A model generated the notes under the pieces. The model did not search any database and was not told the origin of the DNA. It was given only the letters and a program-made list of their open reading frames with translations. From NCBI GenBank assembly GCA_019096065.1, contig JAGUCH010000001.1, forward strand, positions 496,001 through 560,000: a stretch of DNA of 64,000 bases. The letters are read 5' to 3'. Positions 58,331-64,000 of the stretch are shown here, piece by piece (positions within the stretch are counted from its first letter, which is position 1; the number at the start of each line of letters is the position of its first letter). A program made the position numbers and the translations under genes. This DNA comes from Paracyclopina nana (taxonomy: Eukaryota > Arthropoda > Copepoda > Cyclopoida > Cyclopettidae).

Positions 58331-58633
58331 AAGATCATCTTGGCACATTAATTTTCTTCAATGGACATAGCTGAGTCAAATCACCTTTGGTTGATCCAGC
58401 AGGGAAAGCTTTTAAAGACCTTCGGCATTTCTTTGACCTGGAATGCATCTTTCTTTCCGTACAGTCATCACATGATCCCAAAAAGGCCTGTTGCGCTTTG
58501 ACGGAAAAGTGAAAGCAAGCAAGGCGTGACTTCCAAGGCGAGTGGACCAATCAGAAAGCTCTACGAGAGTGGCGGAAGCCGCCTCAGTTTTTTTGGCTGT
58601 TGCTGTTTCACGGCATGCACAAATAATGTTGTT

Positions 58634-60233
58634 TTATTCAGAAGTTGTTGGTACAAATTTAATCACCATTGGGGAATTTTTCTGCTTCCCTTTATACTTC
58701 CTGCGGTCCTTTTCAGCCAGGAAGTTTTTCACAACATTGGCCAAAACCTGAGAGTCAAATTGGCCTTCAGAGCCTATAATTATTCCGCTATTTTCTTCCT
58801 CAGAAAAGATGGAACTTTCTCCATCATGATGCGAGGCTGGACATTGTCGATCATCTTCTCCATTTGGGTGGATGTTGATGTTCAAAGTGTCGATGTTAAT
58901 TTGTGTCCCAATGGATCTGGGCATTTTCTTCACTAGCTCTTCCATCAATAGCACAGCAAAGTCCACAGTGGCAAAACTAGTAGACAATTCTGTTTTAGGC
59001 AGAGTAGGTCCATCCTTAAGGCTTGCAGGTTGGTCATCAGTAGGTCTTTCTATAGGCTTTTTCAACTCAGTAGGTCTTTTCAAGTTAAAATCTACTTCAT
59101 TGCTAGTCAATACATCAATAGATGAAGTTGGTCCCTGAGTGTGCATAGTAGGCCTACTAGTAGTAGTAGGTCCAATTAGGTCAAACTCTTCAGTGGAGCT
59201 TTCCACAGGTTGACCTGTAGTCCTTTTGGGCCTTTCAATTGGAGTAGGTGTAGTGGTTTTTCTTGGCACAGGCCTGGGCCTACTCCTCTGCGTGGTGGAC
59301 CAACTGTGTAGGTCTGTGGCAGCTTGCACTAAATGCTGCACAGTTTGCGGAATGCAGCTGCCCTCAGCTCTGCTCTCCATGGCCATTTCTGCCACAGTCA
59401 AAATCACAGATTGGGCAATGGAGGTCAAAAACTTGAATTTCTCATCTGTGGCCACCTCTGGGTTGAACCTATCACACTCCGAGTGGTAACACTGCTGCAT
59501 GTATCCTCTATGGAAAGCTGGAAAAAAATAAAAAAATAAAAATATTGCATCGTCCGGGAATCGAACCCGGGCCGCCCGCGTGGCAGGCGAGCATTCTACC
59601 ACTGAACCAACGATGCATTCTTATTAACACTACATTTTCCCGGAAATTTATACTATTACACCTATTTAATATCAACTTTAAAAAATGTTTTTAAATTACT
59701 TCTGTGCATTTTCTGAGTACTGAAAAAGTATGTTTTGCCATAAAACATAATGCCATAAAATGCATTTTTCTCATAATTTGCTGAAAAAATCTTTTTTTGG
59801 GGGGCTGGTCAGACCAAATAATCACTGAGCCAATTTTAGCGAATATTTTAGTACCTGTATCCGTGAGTAGAACGGCGGGAAATGAGGAGAAATCGCGGCC
59901 CTCCTTGTAGAACCAAAATCTGGAGTTGTCACTCTGCCAAAAGTAGGCATGCTCTTGTAGAACCTCCAAACTCGGCTCATGGTAGGGCGGCAATTTGGAC
60001 AGGAAAAACTCCTCAGTCTTCAAGTTGTCCAAAGTGGACCATTTTCTCAGCAAATCGCTCATTTGCCGCTCGTCGGGGTGATTTCGGCTGACGACCGCTA
60101 AAAAGTCGCCTCGGTTCCCGCTCTCTTCGATCCGTTTCGCCGTTTCCGGAACGAGCAGGGGCCAACTTTCCGGAATTATTTGCGAGCCAGGATTTGTATC
60201 ATAGTTAAAAAGTGTGTCCAGAATAATGGCGCC
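58634..60233 (-). CDS. M28-type zinc peptidase-like protein, C-terminal exons (partial)
   Basis: Minus-strand exons 60233-59855 and 59517-58634 join through a 337-base intron and give 420 codons. The first exon opens with an acceptor (ttccatag) and GAIILDTLFNYDTNPGSQ, so more exons must precede it. The part LLTDT-AFHRGYMQQCYHSECD resembles the end of the M28 fold, where a His in a YHxxxD setting binds zinc. The earlier zinc ligands are not in the window. After the fold comes a Pro/Thr-rich, mucin-like stretch (TTTPTPIERPKRTT and similar), then a less ordered C-terminus. The family is inferred from these segments. A tRNA gene sits in the intron. The stop TAA lies within AATAAA on the minus strand (58638-58633). 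Confidence 0.68.
59546..59616 (-). tRNA. tRNA-Gly-GCC: tRNA-Gly (anticodon GCC)
   Basis: A 71-base cloverleaf: acceptor stem gcatcgt/acgatgc, D-arm with the A-box tggttcagtggta, anticodon loop ctgccac (GCC), T-arm ccgggttcgattcccgg (perfect B-box), discriminator A. No intron. A T-run (attttta, then ttttttt) follows at once as Pol III terminator. The gene lies inside the intron of the M28-type gene on the same strand, ending 29 bases before that intron's 3' splice site. Confidence 0.97.
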
Positions 60234-60432
60234 CTATGGAAAAAATAAATAAATAATGGCAATGAAATTTCACTCGAGTAATCTTCCACTTTGGACACCT
60301 ATTTACATTTTTTACATTAATGATAATGTCTTTCAAAAAGTATTAACTTTCAAAATTTGCTTCAATTTTCAATGTTGCTCTTAATCCTGAAATTTTGTTT
60401 GCAAAAATAGACAACAGGATCATAATAAAGGC

Positions 60433-60813
60433 ACGCCATCTACCGACAATTCTGAGGTAACACTTGGGAGTTGTGCTCAAAATCAAGTTTTTATCTTATG
60501 AGTCGAGTATCTTTTTTTAGGGCGAGTAATTATTAATTGCTTTTATCTTTTTAGCTCAGGGTCAGGACATCAAAACATCTTGATATTACAAGTACATTAT
60601 GGTTTAAATTGATATAAATCCACTTTTTTCTAGCATAATGAAGTGAATCTCTGAAAAAATTGAAGACAATTGTTTGCTTGGTTCTTATTTTCGAACTACT
60701 TCTTGAATCGCAACTCAGTTTTTACTCAAGCAGTGCTATCCGAAAATCCCAACTGTTGCTCTTTAAGGCCGCTAGGATCGCTCTACATCATTGTTTTTTA
60801 TGATACTTATGTG
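60433..60813 (-). repeat. Unclassified interspersed element, copy 3
   Basis: Read on the minus strand it starts cacataagtatcataa, holds gtagagcgatcctagcgg and caacagttgggattttc, then in the last block attactcgccctaaaaaaag, ctcataagat and caactcccaagtgtt. Internal sequence differs from the other copies. It lies about 200 bases upstream of the first visible exon of the M28-type gene. Confidence 0.85.
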
Positions 60814-60989
60814 AATGCTAAAATTGTGACAGAAGCTGCAAATTATCAATTAAGAAGGACAAAATGGCGGAACTTTTCTCAAATATCTTACTGAACCTAC
60901 CAAAACTTTTTGGTACCTTGGATACTGCGAAAAATAGCTTAATGACAATATTACTTTTTCGGGTTTTTTAGTCCTTGATCCCAATGAAT

Positions 60990-61616
60990 TCAAACACACA
61001 TACAAGGCCTACTTTTACCAAAAGCAATCTTACATACATTACAAAAGTGTGTTTGGTTGATATTGTTCGTATACTTATTACCCAGTTTTCTTTTTTTATT
61101 AGCTGTGAATGCACAAATGGGAAACAATTTGAATCCACTAAAGTGACTAGCCTAAATCTCCTTAGAAAGCCAAATTCGGACATTATCCAACTCAAAACTC
61201 ACAAATGTTCAAGCAGCACAATTCAGAATACCCTAATGACATTTGCACGTAAAAATGACCTAACTTTGGTATTACCAGTTAAAGCAATATGACTATCGGG
61301 TATTAACAAATGGCTTCACAATTAGCTAAATAACTGACAAAAGCCAAATAAAAGTTAACTTTTTTCTCGCAAAATGACGTTATCAATGAACGAGAATGTG
61401 AAAAGCTCTGTAGAGATCAATTGCCATTCTACTTCAGTATCCTTGTCGATCCTGTTATAATATTCATTTCATTCTGGGACTATTACAACCTTTCACAATC
61501 TAACTTGTTGAAAATCTGAAGCATGAGCCAATTTGCCTTTTCCCGCGAAAAGCCCAATGTCAAGAAGGTATTTAGAGGAGCCAAATTTTAAAAGGATTCA
61601 ATTTTGCTTGGAATTA
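60990..61616 (+). pseudogene. Gal3ST-type sulfotransferase pseudogene
   Basis: The region matches the intact gene at 62282-63664 with an offset near 1384 bases. It starts in the exon 1 end (acatacaaggcct), crosses intron 1 and covers the first half of exon 2. KTHKCSSSTIQN is still readable near 61193-61230, and the segment coding SFWDYYNLSQS is present near 61470. Several stops and small indels break it and the C-terminal half is missing. It is a decayed tandem duplicate. Confidence 0.85.
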
Positions 61617-62281
61617 CTATCCTCATTGTTGAATGAAAAATGCTATCCATTTTCCTAAACTCCAGCTTACATTAATTGCAAAAAAGCTGAGACTGAAAAA
61701 ATTACTGATTTATTTTCTAGCCTTAAAATTATCTGCTTGTTCCTTATGAAAACAAATTCACTCCACTTTTAACCAGTTTTAGGCACTTTTGTACTCATAA
61801 TATAATAATAATAATAATAAAAGTATGATATGCAATAATGCTATTTTTAGCTTTTTTAAGGACCTGCATATGCCACGACAGAAAAGCAGATTTAGAGTGC
61901 ATTTGTATCGCGGATTTTTTGCCCTAGATGCAATCAACCATATTGCGTTCACATGTGTGAATGTCCTTTCTAGCTTTTAAGGTCTGATTCAAAATATACC
62001 AAACTGGGAGTTTTCAAGGTCTAGCTTTTTCATTATCATATTGACTTGCAAATCTTCAATCTGATATTAAATATCAATCCAATTTTGTTAAATTCAAATG
62101 AGGCAAAAAAGGAATGGAAAATAATTGAACTTTAGAAAGCAAAACAGAGTCCTGATTTTTGTGAATGGAAAAATATCTTGTTGGGAGAGCATCTGCAATA
62201 CAATGCAAAATGCAAGTCCTTCTGCATATGTTGCAAGAATTTTGCTGAATGCAGAAATCATTTCACTCTCATTGGTCAGTC
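61617..62281. other. Spacer between the two Gal3ST copies
   Basis: AT-rich with a short (aat)n run near 61800. The promoter and 5'UTR of the intact gene must lie here, but no clear TATA box is seen. The open frame at 62125-62382 is in a different frame from the gene. Confidence 0.4.
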
Positions 62282-63664
62282 ATGAAAGCCAATTCACATC
62301 TAGAAAGCAGGCAAAATTTCATACTGAAAGGACTTACTATATTCCTTTTACTGGGTTTTCTTTGGTCAATGCTCTTGATTAAGACAGAATCACATACAAG
62401 GCCTCCAATGGCACTAAGGTAAGTATAAAAGGTGATTCGGTTGGAATTCTTCGCTTACTTATTACCCAGCTTTCTTTATTTGTTAGCCGTGCAGACACAA
62501 ATGTGAAACAACTTGAATCCACAAAAGTGACCAACCTAAATCTCCAATGCAAGCCAAAATCGGACATAGTCTTCCTCAAAACTCACAAATGTTCAAGCAG
62601 CACAATTCAGAATATCCTAATGAGATTTGCGCAGAAAAGTGACCTAACTTTGGTACTGCCAAAGCAGCAATACTACTTACGTGAATTAACAACTGGTTTC
62701 ACAATTAACTCAGTCACTGACACTCTGTGGTGGAAAGCCAAGTTAAAGCCGAACATTTTCTTGTTGCACGCTGTTTACAATGAAAGAGAATTCGAAAAGC
62801 TCTTTGGAGATAAGTTACCATTCTACTTCAGTATCCTTAGGGATCCTGTTTCGCTATTCATTTCATTCTGGGACTATTACAACCTTTCACAATCCAAATT
62901 GTTCAAAGGCTGGAGCGTGGAGCAATTTGCCTTTTCCCAAGAAAAGCCCAATGTCCAGAAGTTATTTGGAGGAGCCAGATTTAAGGATACACTTTTGGGT
63001 GATTTTGGCATGGACAATCGAGACCTTTCAAACATGACCAGAGTCCAAGAAAAGGTTGCCCAGGTGGAAGGCAAGTTTTCATTCATGATGTTTGTGGAGC
63101 GCTTTAGAGAGTCTGTGGTGCTGTTGAAGCACCACTTATGCTGGTCCTATGAAGACATGGCTAGTTTAAGGCTGAATGCTATAGACCCTGCCAAAAAGTC
63201 TTCAGTCTCAGCTGAGGCCAGAGAGCAGTTAAAACTATGGCTGAACAGCTCATACATCTTCTACAACCATTTCAAGGTACACAAATTTTAAAGAGTTGAA
63301 TTTTTTCTGTCAAAATATCATTTGCAAGGCCAAGTTTGAGAAGGAGATTGAGGACTTTGGAGCAGATCAGATGAAGGAGGAGCTTGCCAAACTTGATGCA
63401 GTGAATCAACAGGCAGAGGAGTCCTGCCAAGTTGAATTTGTGGATGGGAAGACCTTACCAGCAGGAGACAGGCCCTATGGGCATGGGGTTTTGGGCTATA
63501 AGATTCATGGAACTGATCCTCAGTGCCAATGGCTTGCCATACAAGAGCTGAAGTATGTTGATATCATGAGGAAGCATCAAGAGGCCAAAGCAGAGTCAAT
63601 CCTGGCTGAAGAAAGCTTGACACCTGAACATTTAGCAGAGCTCTCCAATCAAACCTCAGGTTAA
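62282..63664 (+). CDS. Galactose-3-O-sulfotransferase-like protein (Gal3ST family)
   Basis: Exons 62282-62418, 62487-63276 and 63329-63664 encode 420 residues with consistent phases. It has the type II Golgi layout: a short cytoplasmic N-terminus, one membrane anchor (TIFLLLGFLWSMLLI, about 19-33), then the luminal enzyme. The 5'-phosphosulfate loop reads FLKTHKCSSSTIQN (75-88; FLKTHKTASST in vertebrate enzymes), and the 3'-phosphate site is ILRDPVSLFISFWDYY (about 161-176). Both bind PAPS. Family members sulfate C3 of galactose on glycolipids or glycans; the acceptor here is unknown. The start at 62282 is in frame with a full anchor and its exon ends in a strong donor (AG|gtaagt). A broken copy lies just upstream. 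Confidence 0.9.
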
Positions 63665-64000
63665 AAAAAAAGTTCATGATTGGCATTTGATTGCATGTCA
63701 TACATTCATGAATGGGAAAAAATAGTAGTGGCAATGTGTTGCAGACAATTGCCATAACTCATAAATCTTTCAAATGACTTGTGCAAATTTATTGATTCCA
63801 CATTAAATTCGTTATGTAGACATTTTAAGTTGAGGCATTAGTAATAGCTGGAATTGACTGGTTTTTCATGAATCCATGAAGAAAAACTGTATAAATGAGT
63901 AATTCATCTTCTTTCAAATTATTGTATTATTTGCAAAAGGTTGACTCTGTGTTTAAGTGGATTTGTTGATATAGGAAGTACATTGATTTTCACTCTAGTT
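63665..64000 (+). other. 3' flank of the Gal3ST-like gene
   Basis: ATTAAA near 63803 is a possible poly(A) signal. No other gene begins before the window ends. Confidence 0.4.

Noticed and set aside
58386-58404. ttggttgatccagcag, reminiscent of the start of 18S rRNA
   Set aside because: Only nine bases in a row match (ggttgatcc) and nothing downstream resembles rRNA.
62125-62382. 85-codon frame before the sulfotransferase exon 2
   Set aside because: The true exon 1 uses another frame (ATG at 62282), which gives a membrane anchor and the right phase.
1-64000. CRISPR arrays, retroviral, LTR or Polinton-like elements
   Set aside because: The tandem arrays lack unique spacers of constant length, and no reverse transcriptase, integrase, capsid or protease-like frame was seen.

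Overview
The window reads as AT-rich animal nuclear DNA, most likely from an arthropod and plausibly a crustacean such as a copepod. The reasons are spliced genes with short GT-AG introns (53 to 950 bases), a chitin-binding type-2 (peritrophin-A) protein, GPI-anchored Ly6 proteins of the arthropod type, a vesicular monoamine transporter, a Gal3ST-type sulfotransferase, and long minisatellites between genes. The taxon is an inference; nothing here fixes the species.

Layout. 1-4.1 kb: two arrays of a 16-base minisatellite family, probably in the first coding intron of a gene whose Ala/Gln-rich exon lies at 4150-4563 (-) and runs off the left edge. 4.6-10.1 kb: non-coding, with degenerate repeats and an inverted repeat. 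10.1-14.0 kb: two tandem SLC22 transporters. 14-17.9 kb: non-coding, with one copy of an unclassified interspersed element, a palindromic MITE and a Tc1/mariner-like MITE. 18.0-21.1 kb: a tandem Ly6 cluster (two intact genes, two relics). 21.9-25.6 kb: a secreted Pro/Gln/Gly/Tyr-rich protein and a one-pass membrane protein with a long Ser-cluster tail. 25.8-27.7 kb (-): a His-rich secreted chitin-binding protein. 27.7-48.1 kb: about 20 kb without a convincing gene, packed with minisatellites, a 172-base satellite and inverted repeats; a degraded or unrecognised gene may lie at 44.8-46.5 kb. 48.1-55.3 kb (-): a complete ten-exon VMAT gene whose introns hold five different repeat families and one GC-AG intron. 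58.6-60.2 kb (-): the C-terminal exons of an M28-type peptidase with a tRNA-Gly(GCC) in its intron. 61.0-63.7 kb: a Gal3ST pseudogene followed by a complete paralogue.

The genes do not form one pathway. Duplication is the shared theme: SLC22 pair, Ly6 cluster, Gal3ST pair. The least explained signal is a roughly 330-390 base interspersed element present three times (15.3, 48.7 and 60.4-60.8 kb) with two strongly conserved blocks. Next are an almost perfect hairpin at 57.0 kb, a tRNA terminator that can also serve as a splice polypyrimidine tract, and a cluster of palindromic elements. I found no CRISPR array, no retroviral or Polinton-like element, and no operon-style bacterial features.
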